64,000 bases of DNA, from NCBI GenBank assembly GCA_030068145.1, contig JAPJBO010000833.1:37293-101292 (forward strand), read 5' to 3'. The position numbers and the translations under genes were made by a program. Numbering within the stretch: the first letter of the stretch is position 1; each line of letters begins with the position of its first letter. The notes below the pieces were generated by a model, which saw only the letters and a program-made list of their open reading frames with translations, was not told the DNA's origin and did not search any database. Positions 1 to 11,716 of this stretch are shown here, one piece after another. The stretch comes from Diplonema papillatum. Taxonomy: Eukaryota; Euglenozoa; Diplonemea; Diplonemida; Diplonemidae.

Positions 1-2
1 TG

Positions 3-3000
3 TCCGACGCTCCGGTAGCGACGGATGGCGGTGAACGTGTACGCGGCGCAACCCCTGCGACCGAGAGTCTGGTGACCCAGCTAGCCCGAGAGGAGCTGCT
101 CGACGTGGCGTTCAGCGGCCCCGACACCCACGGACAACCACCCGAAGCCGTGAGAGACCGCCTCCAGGCGAGGACCACCCAACTGCTAGCGCTGTTCGAA
201 GCGCTGCGGCACTCGCCCGGGGTCGGGGTGGCCCTCGCCGCCGGCGCCGCCGCAGCCGGCGATGCCGCCCTGGGCGTCGTCCGGCGCTGGTGGGCGGCCC
301 CCGCAAGCAGCCCGGCCGCCGCCAGCCGGCTTCTGCCCCGCCCCCGCCGCCACGACCACGCCGCCCACAAACAGCAGCCCGCTGCCGCCATCGTGCAGTG
401 GGCCAGGTTCCCCCCCGCCGCCGAAGGCGCGGCTCTTGCGGTGAAGGCCGCCGCGCGTGTCGCCCGCGGGGCGTCCGGCCGCGCGGATCCTTCGCCCGCC
501 TCCGGCTTCGACAAGGCGCTGCAGATCCTCGCCGCGCGCGCCCGGCAAGGTTCGGCGGCGGACCGCCCGCTGCTCTCCCGCGGCTTCGCGCCTGAGGTCG
601 GCCACGGGGGAGGCCACGGGGGAGGCCAGCTGGGCCCGGTCCCCTCGTTTTCGACGCTGCCGCATCACGTCTTCAAGTCGCGCCGCCTCCTCCTCCGCGA
701 CGCGCCCCCCGCAAGTGACGCATTGCGAGCCTCCATCATGGGTCCGTGCGCGAGTCCTGCGGTGGGCTCCGTCAGAGACCCTGCCCGGGCTTCTTCCGTT
801 GACCGTGAAGACTGTGAAGAACAGCCCGTAACAGTCCAGGCGGTTGCCCGTGCCGGCGGCGGGGAATGGGGCGGCTACACTGATGAAGAGGAAACTGTGA
901 ATTATCTTTGTGACGCAGAACTCCCGAGCAAGGGTCGTGGAGTAAGTGCCGACGACGCCAGCCGCGCAACGGGAGAAGGAACAAACGTCATGAACGATGA
1001 TCCAGCGACTGGAGAGCTTCATCGTGGTTCCGACAGCGCGAGCGGAAGCCTTGTGAACCGTGAAGATGAAGCCAACCACGCCAGGGGAGAAGTAACAAGC
1101 ACCGCAAACGCTGATACCGCGACTGGAGAGCTTCACCGTGGTTCTGGCAGCGCGAGCGGAGGCCTTGGGAAGGGTGAAGATGAAGCCAGCCACGCTAGGG
1201 AAGGAACAAGCTCCGCGAACGATTATCCAGTGACTGGAGAGCTTCACCGTGGTTCTGGCAGCGCTAGCGGGGGCCCTGGGAACGGTGAAGAAGAAGCTAG
1301 CCACGCAAAGAGAGAAGGAATAAACGCCGCGAACGCTGATCCAGTGACTGAAGAGCTTCATCGCGGTTCTGACAGCGCGAGCGGGGGCCGTGGGGAGGGT
1401 GAAGATGAAGCCAGCCACGCAAAAAGAAAAGGAACAAACGCCGCGAACGATGATCCAGCGACTGTAGAGCTTCACCGTGGTGATGACAGCGCAAGCGAAG
1501 GCCGTGGGGAGGCTGAAGATGAAGCCAACCACGCAGAAGGAACAAGCGCCGCGAACGATGACCCAGCGACTGGAGAGCTTCACCGTGGTTCTGACAGCGC
1601 GAGCGGAGGCCTTGTGAACGGTGAAGATGAAGCCAGCCACGCAAAAAGAGAAGGAACAAGCGCCGCGAACGATGATCCAGCGACTGGAGAGCTTCACCGT
1701 GGTTCTGACAGCGCGAGCGGAGGCCTTGTGAACGGTGAAGATGAAGCCAGCCACGCAAAAAGAGAAGGAACAAACGCCGCGAACGATGATCCAGCGACTG
1801 AAGAGCTTCACCGTGGTGCTGACAGCGCAAGCGAGGGCCGTGGGGAGGGTGACGACGCCAGCGACGCTAAGCGAGAAGAACCGAACGCCCCGAACGATGA
1901 TTCAGCGAAAGCAGAGCGTCACCGAGGTCCTGACAGCGCGAGCGGGGCGCGCCTTGCGGAGGGTGACGACGAAGCCAGCCACGCAAAGGAACGGGAAACA
2001 AGCGCCGCAAACGACGACCCGCAACAACAACACCGAGACGGCGCAGACAGCCCCGCGGCCGGCGACCGAGCCGCTTCGGACGGAAACGACCCGGCTCTGC
2101 GGGCGTCGTCCGAGTCTCGCGGGGTGCTTGCGGAGATGAAAGACGGCTCGTCGCCCGAGCTTGAACCGCCCATCACCACAGACAATACGCCAACCACCGG
2201 CAGTCGCCCGAACTCAGCGAAGGCAACGACGGAGGCGCAGAACCGCGAAAACCATGAAAATGATGCCGCGGTCAAAGCCGCCGACAACGACAGTCCTCCA
2301 TCCGCTTCGGACGAAAACGACGCGGCTCTGCTGCGGGCGTCTTCCGCGTCCCGCGGGGTGCTTCCGATGAAGGACGGCTCGTCGCCAGAGCTCGAACCGC
2401 GCATCACCACAGACGAGACGCCAACCAGCGGCAGTCGCCCGAACTCAGTGAAAGCGACGGAGGCGCAGAACCGCGAAACCCATGAAAATGATGCCGCGAT
2501 CAACGCCGCCGATACCGACAGTCGCCCATCCGCTTCGGACAACGGGTTCGCTGGGCGGGAAGCCGACACCGGGATGTCCGACAACCGTCGTTCGCACAGC
2601 AGCGGGGACGGCCGCTGGGCAGAACAAGAGCACAGCACGATGAGCGGGACGTCAGATTCGGCAGCAGCGCCGTCGGCTGGTAAAGACAAGCACGCGAAGG
2701 TACCGCGGAAGACGGCCACCGTCCCGGTGGCGATGGCGCTGGGCCAGCGGCTGCGGCCCGAAAAGGACGGCAGCCTGCCGCCCGACGAAGACGAGCACCT
2801 GCGCGAGCTGAGCGCGAGGGCGCGCAACGAGAGGAAGAGCGCCAGCCTCGCGGCCCACCGGCGGGCGGCCGAGAAGAAACGGGTCTCCGAAGAGACGGAG
2901 AAGGAGGAGCGCGTCCTCCGCGAGGCCGAGGACCACCGAAGGAGGGCAGCCCGGCAGCGTGAGCTCGAAAGGATCATGGAGAAGGCTGCCGAGAAAAGCG

Positions 3001-3014
3001 CCCCGGGTGGGTGA
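3..3014 (+). CDS. Repeat-rich acidic/Ala-rich protein, 5' end outside window
   Basis: The frame is open from the first bases of the window to a TGA at 3012-3014, so the start or an upstream exon lies to the left. I recognise no family. The first ~220 residues are Ala/Arg/Pro-rich. A middle block holds nine copies of a ~37-residue repeat (core ELHRGSDSASGG and EDEASHA). Then comes a ~75-residue block present twice (GSSPELEP, NHENDAA). The tail is strongly charged (RRAAEKKRVSEETEKEER), as in an alpha-helical coiled coil. There are no membrane segments. The composition suggests a disordered structural or cytoskeleton-associated protein, which is inference only. The reverse strand is also open over much of this length because of the GC-rich repeats, but that frame is a shadow. 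Confidence 0.6.
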   Translation, partial: SDAPVATDGGERVRGATPATESLVTQLAREELLDVAFSGPDTHGQPPEAVRDRLQARTTQLLALFEALRHSPGVGVALAAGAAAAGDAALGVVRRWWAAPASSPAAASRLLPRPRRHDHAAHKQQPAAAIVQWARFPPAAEGAALAVKAAARVARGASGRADPSPASGFDKALQILAARARQGSAADRPLLSRGFAPEVGHGGGHGGGQLGPVPSFSTLPHHVFKSRRLLLRDAPPASDALRASIMGPCASPAVGSVRDPARASSVDREDCEEQPVTVQAVARAGGGEWGGYTDEEETVNYLCDAELPSKGRGVSADDASRATGEGTNVMNDDPATGELHRGSDSASGSLVNREDEANHARGEVTSTANADTATGELHRGSGSASGGLGKGEDEASHAREGTSSANDYPVTGELHRGSGSASGGPGNGEEEASHAKREGINAANADPVTEELHRGSDSASGGRGEGEDEASHAKRKGTNAANDDPATVELHRGDDSASEGRGEAEDEANHAEGTSAANDDPATGELHRGSDSASGGLVNGEDEASHAKREGTSAANDDPATGELHRGSDSASGGLVNGEDEASHAKREGTNAANDDPATEELHRGADSASEGRGEGDDASDAKREEPNAPNDDSAKAERHRGPDSASGARLAEGDDEASHAKERETSAANDDPQQQHRDGADSPAAGDRAASDGNDPALRASSESRGVLAEMKDGSSPELEPPITTDNTPTTGSRPNSAKATTEAQNRENHENDAAVKAADNDSPPSASDENDAALLRASSASRGVLPMKDGSSPELEPRITTDETPTSGSRPNSVKATEAQNRETHENDAAINAADTDSRPSASDNGFAGREADTGMSDNRRSHSSGDGRWAEQEHSTMSGTSDSAAAPSAGKDKHAKVPRKTATVPVAMALGQRLRPEKDGSLPPDEDEHLRELSARARNERKSASLAAHRRAAEKKRVSEETEKEERVLREAEDHRRRAARQRELERIMEKAAEKSAPGG
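985..1990 (+). repeat. In-frame array of nine ~111-114-bp coding repeats
   Basis: Nine tandem units, each encoding about 37-38 residues with the conserved core GELHRGSDSASGG. Two neighbouring copies, about 1560-1673 and 1674-1790, are almost identical in DNA, which points to recent duplication or gene conversion. Every unit length is a multiple of three, so the frame is kept. Confidence 0.85.
2080..2545 (+). repeat. Two-copy ~230-bp coding duplication
   Basis: Two diverged copies of a ~75-residue segment lie about 2080-2310 and 2311-2545. Both contain SRGVL, KDGSSPELEP, GSRPNS and HENDAA in the same order. The first copy has two extra residues around the KDGSSP motif; the frame is kept. Confidence 0.7.
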
Positions 3015-3917
3015 TAACAAAGGGGGACGGCATGTGGAGGGAACCTCTACCCGCTGAGACTAGTTGGCTAGTTCCTGGACACGTTTCTTCTGCAACAGAA
3101 CTGCATCCTCCGAAGAAATGACCATCATACTGCAACAGAACTGCATGCAGCGGCGCTAGGAGAGCTGTCTGGTCCCTTGCCGGCTGTGCTTCAGACGCAG
3201 GTCCCCCCACACAATATTTTGCCGCTATAGAAGTTTCCCACCGCCGCACGCAGTAGATTGACACGATTTCAGAGAAGCAAAAGGCATCTGAGGCCGCTTA
3301 GCCTAAGCTTCTGTTGACCCTGCAGCAGGGCCTGCTCAGTTCCCTGCCAGTTTCAGCTTCCTCCCCTTTCCCGTCCCAGCTCCGTTTCCTTGCGCAGTTT
3401 ACACTGCGCCAGGTGCAGCCAGCCCTTTACTTGCATTTTAGTTTTGCTCCTTCATTTGCGGCCGCACGGACTCCGCATTTGCACTCAGATTGCCAGAGCT
3501 CGTATGTGTGTTTGCTCTGCACTTTGCAGAGCAAAGTTGAATTGAAGCTGATCCGTCGTACATACTTCCAGTGCATGTGATACGATAGCCGGAAAGCTGT
3601 CAAACTTGTTTTAAATGTGCGGCCTGCGACAAATAGTATCGTCATCCAGTGGCTCGCTTTCCACGCAACATTGTTCCGTCAGAAGTAGACGTGTGGATGT
3701 CGTAAGACACCCGCCACACCGATGCTTTCGAGGGCAAAGGCAACACTCGTCGCGTGTTTAAGCGCAGGCGCACTCACCTGACAAACAGTGCTGGGCACCT
3801 ATCTAGTGAGTGCAGAACGAACCTCCAGCTCGCCGCTTTGATAAATCCAACGAACAGCAACCCAGCGTCTCTCCCCCTCCCTGACCACTGCGGTGGCCTT
3901 TCCGCTCCACCCCCAGC
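3015..3917. other. Intergenic; one 17-nt direct repeat
   Basis: No convincing gene. CTGCAACAGAACTGCAT occurs at 3090-3106 and again at 3130-3146. Short open frames here lack splice signals or recognisable protein character. Confidence 0.5.
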
Positions 3918-6900
3918 ATGGCGGGGTTCGCAGAATCGGCGGAGGATTTGGTGCACCGGCTGAGCTGCGTGATAGACTCCATCCACAGCGGGTCGAGCAG
4001 CAGGCAGGAGAGGTATCCAGCAACGGAATCGCCCAGCGCGCCATATGACCGCCGCCTGGTATTCGACACGGACTGGCCCGCCGCGGAACTGACGAAGCAC
4101 AGGGAAGAAGACACAATGCAACCAGAGACCTTAACTCGCAACCGCACCCTATCTTCCCACGCATTCGCGCCCGAAAAGAAAACGGCGTCTAAGCCATTGA
4201 ATGGGTCCGGGCTCCCGTGGGATGGCCCATTTAGGATGCAGACGGGACTGGAACGCTCGATCGGGATTTCAAGAGACTCGGTCAGAAAAGTCTTGCCATC
4301 GTCGCCAGACCAGCCCGTTCAACTGCCAGCTCATGACGCCTGGGGGGCGCTTGGACGGGGTTCGGCACGACCGACGGAACGGCAGGCGGACGACCCCCTT
4401 CTCCTCTATTTCCGAACGCTTCGCTCTCAATTCGAACGCTCGCAACGCAGCGACACGCCCCCGCCGAACACCAGCAGTCCCATGACGCCACCTGCGCAGC
4501 CCAGCGCAAGCCTGCAGAGCAGCACGCAAGACCGCCGTCACGCGTCGTCATCGCCAGATCCAGCCTACGACGAAAGCCGCCCGGTTCATACCCCAGCCGT
4601 TCACCCGTTCGTCTTCGGGGAAGATGATACCGGCACCCCAGCCAGCTCCCGACCAACGCCAAGCACCAGCCTAAAGCAGCAGCCGACGTTCGTCCACCGG
4701 TCTTGCACTCCCGCGTCTCCGCCGCCTTCGAAGCGCTGGCCGCAGCGGAGCGAGCCGGCCCCGCGATCCGACAGCCGGAGGAAGACGCCGCCCCGCCCGT
4801 CGTCGCCCCCGTCGCAGCGCCACCGGCGCTCCCCGCCGCAGCCGGGCGACGCTAAAAAGCGGCCGGCCGGCGGCCGCGCCGCGGCCCCGCCGCCCAGCAG
4901 GCCGAGTGCTGCGGCATCGTCCCCGCCGCCGCCGCCGCTCTTCACCCACGCGGGCGAGCGGAGCCGGTGCAGCCGCCCGCCCGCCACCTCCACCGCCGCC
5001 GCGTCCCCCCCGCCGCCGGGCGCAGGCGGCCGCGGCAGGGCCGCGCCGCCGGCGAAAGCCGGGAACCCGCGGCTTCGGGAGGCCTCGGGCGAACCCGAGA
5101 CGGAGACCGAGGGCTTGTGCATACTCGAGCTCAGGCCGAAGAACGGTACTTGTTTTCTGTTTGTACAAGCACCTGCTATTGAGTTGTATACAGACCACGG
5201 AAGGAGGACAATTTGCGAAGGAGTCCCCCCTCCCCTTCTGGAAACTTTCAACTTCGCCTGTAAAAGACTGGGAGACATCTCTCAAGGAGATCTGGCGCCC
5301 TCAGGGACTCATATGTACCGTGGCTGTAATTAGTTATTCGGGCTGGTCTTTTCGTGGTGCCCAGAGGCAGAGATAGTCACTACTTTGGGCACATGTCGGC
5401 CGACCAAGTGAGGGAAGACTCGCGACGAACCTCTTTTTTCCTGTATCAGCACTTTTGTGGGCTTTGTGCGCACCGTTGTTGTTCCGGGATAGATTTTTGA
5501 CTTAAGCGCCAGCTTGGAAGGAAATGCTCAACGAAGCTGCCAGAGGGATCCCACGTAACTACCGAACCACGAGTTGAACGGACGTGGGGTCCCACACACG
5601 CGGTCTACCCCACGACAAGACACACAAACACGACTACGACAGGTCATAAAAAAAACAACACACGGTGGTGTAAGCGTACGGGTTTGCGAAGAACAAAACA
5701 GTGTACCATTCACAACAATACAAAACAGGCGAGAGCTTTCTCACAAGCAAGCAGAGCGCTGTGCCGTCACGGGGTAGTGTTCGAAAACCGGAGACCGGCC
5801 ACCATGAGACACCGACTGACCACCTGCCGTTGGGAGGGTCGTCAGCAGTGACGGTGCGGTTGCTTTCGGGCGCCGACCGGTCGTCCACTTTTGAAAGGGC
5901 CCCGTGTTGCAAAGCAGAGCCAAGGCGCCGCGGCGGCGCCGCCGACCCGCCGTCGCCTTCGGATCGCGACGCCATCAAGACGCTCCCGTCGGCAGTAACG
6001 GTGTGCTTGCGCCCGGGCGGCGGGAAACCGCTTTTCGGCGCAAACGCGCATCGGCAGCCGTCGAAAAGCTCGTCTTCCCTTCAGGGGAATCTAAACGCAG
6101 CGCAAAGGCGCGGGTCGACCCGTACCAACCCGCCTTCGCCGCGGGCTTCGAACGGTAGAGAACACGAATGCCCCCTGGTCGCACCGAATGCAGGCGGTGC
6201 TGCGTCGTCAGTGGCTCTTTCGAGTTCGAGCGAAGCCAACCCCTCTCGAACGCCTCCGAACCCTCACCAGAGATCGGCTCAGAACGCGAAGCCGACGGCA
6301 ACGCGGTTTCCGAACCCACTGGACAGTCCGGAGGACGTGCGGACGTATCCATACGGCTTGCCTTTTGCAAAGCAGGCTTCCTCCACGACAGCGGGACCAC
6401 CGGCAGCCCGGCCCAAATGCCAGGCAGGCTCGGAAGGGCAGCGCTTAGAGTACGCCGATATCTGCCAGCTGCCGTCCAGCTCGTTTCCGGCGAGGGCCGA
6501 CGACAACGAGGACGTTGACAGGCACGGTGAGATGAGTAGTCGGTCGAGCGACGACGGCAGCACGGACGGTGAGACCCTCGTCGTGTTGGAAGCTTCGCAT
6601 TGCCACCAGCTGCCGAGCTCCGACGAAGCAACCCGAACCCCGTACCATCGCAACACGCCTCGTGCAGCTGTCGTGCAACCCGAACCGAGCTTGGACCAAC
6701 ATGCCTTTGGGGACAGTCCCGGGCAGGTGTCCCCCACCACTACCGCGCAGAGTCCCAGTGTGCCGCGTGACAGGCACCAGCCGGAATCTCGCCGGTTTTC
6801 AGCGCCCGCGGTCAGACGGGCGGGGGAGTCGCGGAAGCCATTGGCCGAAGTGCGCCGCGCGGGCGGCGAGAATCGGATGGAAAACGAGGCAGAAAGCAAG

Positions 6901-7377
6901 AAACTGCGCAGCGCATTCGGGCTGGATCCCGTCGGGAGAGAGCAAGCTAAAGACGAAGCACGGCCCTGCAACGCCGCGGTGAAGCAACGCGCAGTGCAGC
7001 GGGACGAGTGGCAGAAGCTCCGCCAGCAACGCATCGTGCAGAAGAAGCGCATCGACGAAGCGGAGGAGCTAGCGCACTGCTCGTTCCGGCCCGTCCTCGC
7101 CGCGAAATCGCGCAAGATGGCCGCCAGCGGCAAGGCGAAGGACCCGGTGGCGGGCTCTCCTCCGTCGCAAGCCCGGGCCCAGCAGAGTCCCAAAGGCGCA
7201 CCCGGTGCGCAGGACGCTGAGAAGCCGCAAAAACACGGCCCCTCGTCGCCCCGCAAGAAACCGCCGCCGAAACAGCCGCAGCAGCAGCAAGCCGCCGACG
7301 ACTGGTGGTCGGCAGCCATCCTAAGCCACCGCACGGAGCTGTGGAACGTTGTTGCCTGCCATCAGGAAGCGGCATAA
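3918..7377 (+). CDS. Disordered Pro/Ser-rich protein with a C-terminal CSFRP motif, two exons
   Basis: Exon 1 is 3918-5145 and exon 2 is 5729-7377, joined by a GTACTT...ACAG intron in phase 1 (G plus GC restores Gly), giving 958 residues. The ATG at 3918 opens MAGFAESAEDLVHRLSC. Most of the protein is low complexity: Pro, Ser, Arg and Ala runs around 290-400 and Gln/Lys runs at the end. The one patterned part is a basic helix, WQKLRQQRIVQKKRIDEAEE, followed by CSFRPVLAAKSRKMA. It resembles the C-[TS]-F-x-P-x(3)-KS motif seen in several ciliary and centriolar proteins of protists. A cytoskeletal or axonemal role is inference. The second exon has no early ATG and a stop just upstream, so it needs the splice. 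Confidence 0.6.
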
Positions 7378-8739
7378 TCTGTTCTTCGACGCGTTTTCAG
7401 CGATTGTTGAACGTCGAAACCCAGCCAGCGTGTGACCCGCAGCATCATTGTTCGGCCGGACTCAAAGAGGCTTTTTGGCTTCGAAGAAAAATGGCAGCGG
7501 GTACTAGCAGTGATGGCTCCTCGGTCGGGGCTTCTTGACAATTGGTTCTTGAGTTGTCGTGGGTTTGCCTCGTCCGTTTTGTGCGAGCGACTTCAGTAGA
7601 GATGAACGGTGAAACGAACCGGTCCTGGTTGTCGGTAGACACCGACAACGAGGCCCGGACTGCCGTTGGGAAGAAGTCACACCGTGAGCCCGGGGTCCGT
7701 GGCCTGCAGCAGTAGGAAGCAAAGCCAAATGCAAAAGAAATGCCCTCGTCGACGAAGACCCAGCGCTGCAAGACGTGCTGATTGGGGGATTCGCGGTGAA
7801 CAAGGCGGTAGTGAAGAAAACGTGCGGGCGGATGCAAATGGAAACGACAGCAGGCCGCCGAAAACTCTCTGGGCAGAGAGTGACCCTACCCCTGGCAAAG
7901 TACTCTGTTGCAGAGCTGCAGCGCACCGCCTGAGCTCGTTTACAAACAAACAAAGGTCGCAAGTCACCTGCTCGTCCCTCGGGATACGAGAACACAAAGT
8001 AAGTCTTGTCGGCAAGTGTGGTCAAAAGCGTATCTCTACGTTTAGAAGTGTGTCACAGGCGCCGAAGATGTATTTTCTTTCCTCACCCACGCACCCGTCG
8101 CATTAGATGCGAAGGCCACGGAGGCGCCTCTGTCCTAGATTCCCTTTAGAACCCCAAGTGTCGGCTTTGCTTCTGTTTTGCATGTTGGGACGAGGAACCT
8201 ACCAGAAGGTTTTACGCGTGCTTTTCCCCGATTCCTTGGCCTCTGGAACGATGCGAAGGTACCCGATTACCCGCGAGAAGCCAGAATTACTCAGATGCCG
8301 CCCGGTGTCTGCTTATGTACGTGAACTTGCCCGTCGCTAGAGTGCCCCCTGCCAGAACCACGGCCCACAGCGCACTTTTGGTGCAATGACTTGCGGCCTA
8401 GTACGCGCGCCACAATGCGTAGGCGCCCAAGCTTGTATGCGCCGTGCGGTGGGAAGCTTGTTCGAGAGATGGTACCGCGACCGCTGCAGGCGTGCATTAG
8501 CCAGCCAACAGGGAGCTCGTAGCGAAGGCGACAGCTCTAGGCCAGAGCTGCATCCTGCAGACAGCTTGTGCCCGCACGTGAGTGCTGGTAAACAGGGAAC
8601 GAAATAAAAGGTTGCATTGCCGGAACAGCAAATGGCGGTTTCCGTCCCACGCTTCCAGGTTACGTGGGTTGTGGTGAGTAGTTTATTTTCAAGCCGCATT
8701 GACTGTGGTTTGCTGCTGAGCCTACCTTCGTATTGACTA
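7378..8739. other. Intergenic, no supported gene
   Basis: Short open frames on both strands show no conserved motif and no consistent splice-site chain. Nothing recognised. Confidence 0.4.
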
Positions 8740-9407
8740 CAGGGGGGGGCTAAATACAATTGTCTTGGAATACAATTGTGTCCTTTGAATACAATTGTCT
8801 TTTTATTTGGCCGGTTTCAGAGTCCGTCCAGCTGAATAGAATTGTGTTGGAACACTGTTGGTTTTGGTGCAGTTGCCTTGGAATACAATTGTGCACACGG
8901 TTTCTAATCGTGGACCCTCCACAACAGGTCTGGACTCCGGTAGACTGGAGACCGGTGGTCACGTTTGTCAAGTTGTCAGTGGCTGTTGTGAAACCTTTGT
9001 AGGCTATTACGAGTCACTGCGCAAGCGTACTAAGTAGCGTGATGACCCGGCAGGGACGTGGTTTGTCGTAAGTGGTCGGCGGTGGCGAAGGGCGACGCCC
9101 ACTGCAGCCCAGTGCTTCTACTACTGCGGCCCGGCCGTAGAAGATTGCGCAAAATCAGTGGAGAAGTAGAGTGATTTTGCATTCGTCGGCGGAGCGTTTG
9201 TAGGTAGCGCTTTGGCGGTCGCCCTTGGACGAATCGGCTCGTGCAGCTTGGCCGGACTGTCTCCGTCTTGGCCGCGTGACAAGGCGACTTCTGTAGAAAC
9301 AATTGTATTCCAAGACAATTCTATTCAACATCTGTCAAGTTCTGCCGGGGCAGGGATTGGCGTGCGTGCTTATACAATTGTGCATAACTGTATTTAGCCC
9401 CCCCCTG
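8740..9407. mobile_element. 668-bp MITE with TA target duplication (Tc1/mariner or pogo type)
   Basis: The left end reads CAGGGGGGGGCTAAATACA. The right end, reverse-complemented, is identical over these 19 bases. Both ends abut TA (8738-8739 and 9408-9409), the target of Tc1/mariner/pogo transposases. Subterminal copies of ATACAATTGT occur in both arms (about 8755, 8770, 8790, 8882 and, inverted, 9300). There is no transposase frame, so it is non-autonomous. It ends about 90 bp before the ATG of the next gene. Confidence 0.85.
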
Positions 9408-9499
9408 TAGGATCGAGGAAAAGGCAACCGTACTTAAACAAGCTGCAATCCAAAAAGGTCCGGAGAACGAAGGGGACGGGGCGGAATCTTCGGCGGAAA

Positions 9500-10325
9500 A
9501 TGGGGACGCGAGGTGAAATCTCCGAGCTGGAAGACGGCACCGGCTTCTTCAAAATCAAGTACTCTTACGTATGCGGTCTTTTTTCTGTTGTTTTGAGCAA
9601 ACACCTGCTTTGCAGGAAGTGTTCGAGGACCTCAAAGAGGACAATGTTCTGCAACTCACACGAAACGCAGGTAAAACTGGGTTAAGTGCGGCTGGGCAGG
9701 CCAGCAGGGACATCTTTATGCGTAGCAGGGAAAGCTTGTTACAAAGCCAAGCTTCGAGTTGAAGTAATGCCAAGTAGTGTGCAAACATACTTCGAAGAAA
9801 GAGCTTCTATGACGTACACGCTACCCACGCAGCCCGAAAAGACGACGTACGAGCTTCAGAACCGCAGCAACAAGCCGATCACTGTGACTTTCAGCTTCTT
9901 CGACATGGAGAACCTTAAGCTCATATCTGAGAGAGGCAAGGTATGCAGTTTGCCTACCAAGAGTACGCACAGCGGCGTGGCCGAACTCTTGAACTGTCAT
10001 TGGAACCTGTTTTAATTTTGCTGACAGTTACGAGTCCGGTTCCTCGACTGCTGTTTCGCCAGATCGTACGAAACAAGTTGTACTCTTCTTAAGCGTAGTC
10101 GTCAAGTGCCACACGAAACAACGTTCAGACATAAAGTGAAGCGTTTGACCCACGGACTCGCTCTTGAAACACCCTGCACAGATCGACGGAGACAAGGTGA
10201 GCCTGCGTGTGAAGCCCAGTGAAACGACGCACTTCGTCGACGTGATGACGTTGGACCCTGAACAAGGGTGGCACTACAACTACGATCCTTCATGGGACAT
10301 TGAAGACACACCATCGTGGCTCTGA
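9500..10325 (+). CDS. Small unknown protein, four exons
   Basis: Exons 9500-9568, 9616-9670, 9729-9940 and 10182-10325 give 159 residues. The introns start GTATGC, GTAAAA and GTATGC and end in CAG, and all phases agree (0, 1, 0). An alternative acceptor at 9708 would add seven residues in frame. The protein starts MGTRGEISELEDGTGFFKIK and ends DIEDTPSWL. It is mixed alpha/beta, with conserved-looking aromatic strands (TTYELQNRSNKPITVTFSFF) suggesting a small beta-sandwich. There is no signal peptide or membrane segment. I do not recognise the family. The start is the first ATG after the upstream MITE. An AATAAA lies 29 nt after the stop. Confidence 0.7.
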
Positions 10326-10353
10326 GAGATGCAGCCTCGCTCATTTAACGGCA

Positions 10354-10359
10354 AATAAA
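10354..10359 (+). promoter_or_regulatory. Possible poly(A) signal AATAAA
   Basis: AATAAA sits 29 nt after the stop codon at 10325. The spacing suits a cleavage signal, but whether this organism uses the motif is unknown. Confidence 0.3.
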
Positions 10360-10582
10360 GTTTGGGCAAAAGGATTGCCATTGCAGTATGCGATTGTAGT
10401 CCGCCCCGGATGACACACTTTGACGTGCACTTCTGCCGTGCTGGTCGATCCCCTGTCAGCATATGTCCGTCAAAGATCCAGTGCCTCTCGCAGGACCACT
10501 ATCGTGATCAATACTGCGCACCTGTCAACACTTGCTGCAGAAGGTGTGATCAATCGCCGGGAATTGTGAAGTCAAAGATGCG

Positions 10583-11262
10583 ATGCGGCCCCGTATTCGT
10601 AGTCGAAACAATCGGATGAAGACCACCTGCCGCCGAGGTAGTCTTGCTGGTACCACTCCGCTCAGAGGAGAGAGGCTTGCAGTCGCCGAAGATTGTGTGA
10701 AACTCGTTGCGTCTGTCAGCATGTACGTGGCCCGCCCTGGCACTGCCCCACACGAAAAGGGCACTGGTGGGCCATTGCCTGGGGATGCTGGTGTGCTCGG
10801 TCCGCAGTATACCGGATCTTTCTGTTGTCCTGCCATTTTGCCCTTGATTCGCTCCGATTGAAGCGGAACGTTTCCGGTTTTGGCGCCGGTTTGCATCGGC
10901 GCTCTACTCCAGCGACACGCGGCAACGGGGACTCGCTCGCTCCGCGCAAGCGTGGGAGCGAAACCTTTCGCCGCCTGGCACTTTCCGTCTCACTCATTTC
11001 TGGGTTTTCTTTCTGCTTTGCCTCCACGCACCTTCTCTCCCCAGGTCGGTGGATGAACGGGGGACGACCTCTTACGGTGAATACTGGCTGCCGAGTAAGT
11101 GGCCAGTCATTTAATTCAACCAAGATCTGCAGTCATCCCCGCTCCTTCAACGCTCACTTCGCAGCGGTGATACGAGTACGCGGCCATTTTTGCCGGTCGT
11201 GCTTGCCAGAAGTGGTCGTGGCGAATGAGAGAACTGTGATTCTACATCAGGGTTCAAAATGA
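10583..11262 (+). CDS. Tentative small gene, four exons
   Basis: Exons 10583-10637, 10683-10806, 11045-11094 and 11210-11262 chain in frame to 93 residues. The third exon has the clearest signals: a pyrimidine-rich acceptor (CTTCTCTCCCCAG) and a GTAAGT donor. The phases (1, 2, 1) all agree, which would happen by chance about once in 27 tries. The product includes RPGTAPHEKGTGG and SVDERGTTSYGEYWLP. No family is recognised. The first intron would be only 45 bp, so the 5' part is the weakest. Confidence 0.35.
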
Positions 11263-11716
11263 AGCTTCCCCGTGCTTAACAGCCGTCATCCTCTCGTCCC
11301 TTGCTGCCGTGCTGACTTTTTTGTGGGGGCACTGAGGCTGCGAGTTCTAGAGCCGTGGGGAAGGCAGGAGTCGTAGAAGGAATAGGCAAAACGATGCTAA
11401 AAAGAAAAAGGGAAAACGACGCCCGCCCCGCATCTAGCGAACCCCATATGTACAAAAGAAGAAAAACACAAGCACCGTCGCCGGAGTAGTTTCTTTTGGT
11501 CGCCTTTCTGCGTTCCAGCACAGGAAAACGAGGTTGATAGCGACACAGGAAAATGCACACACAGGCTGCACTGTCATCAAGACAACCACATTCTTTCAAT
11601 CGATCGTCTGCTAGCGAAATGACTGCATCACTTGAATAGTTTGCTAGTGAGATGCGTCACTGAGACCAAACGGAATAGGCACTGGTCAACCATTTTTTTT
11701 GAATGCATCATATGAG
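11263..11716. other. Intergenic
   Basis: No gene or repeat seen. Confidence 0.4.

Noticed and set aside
186..1811. 541-codon minus-strand open frame with repeated Phe/Cys-rich units
   Set aside because: It is the antisense of the coding repeats of the plus-strand protein; its repeats simply mirror them.
1919..2977. 352-codon minus-strand open frame
   Set aside because: Shadow of the GC-rich plus-strand gene; Ser/Arg/Ala composition follows codon bias.
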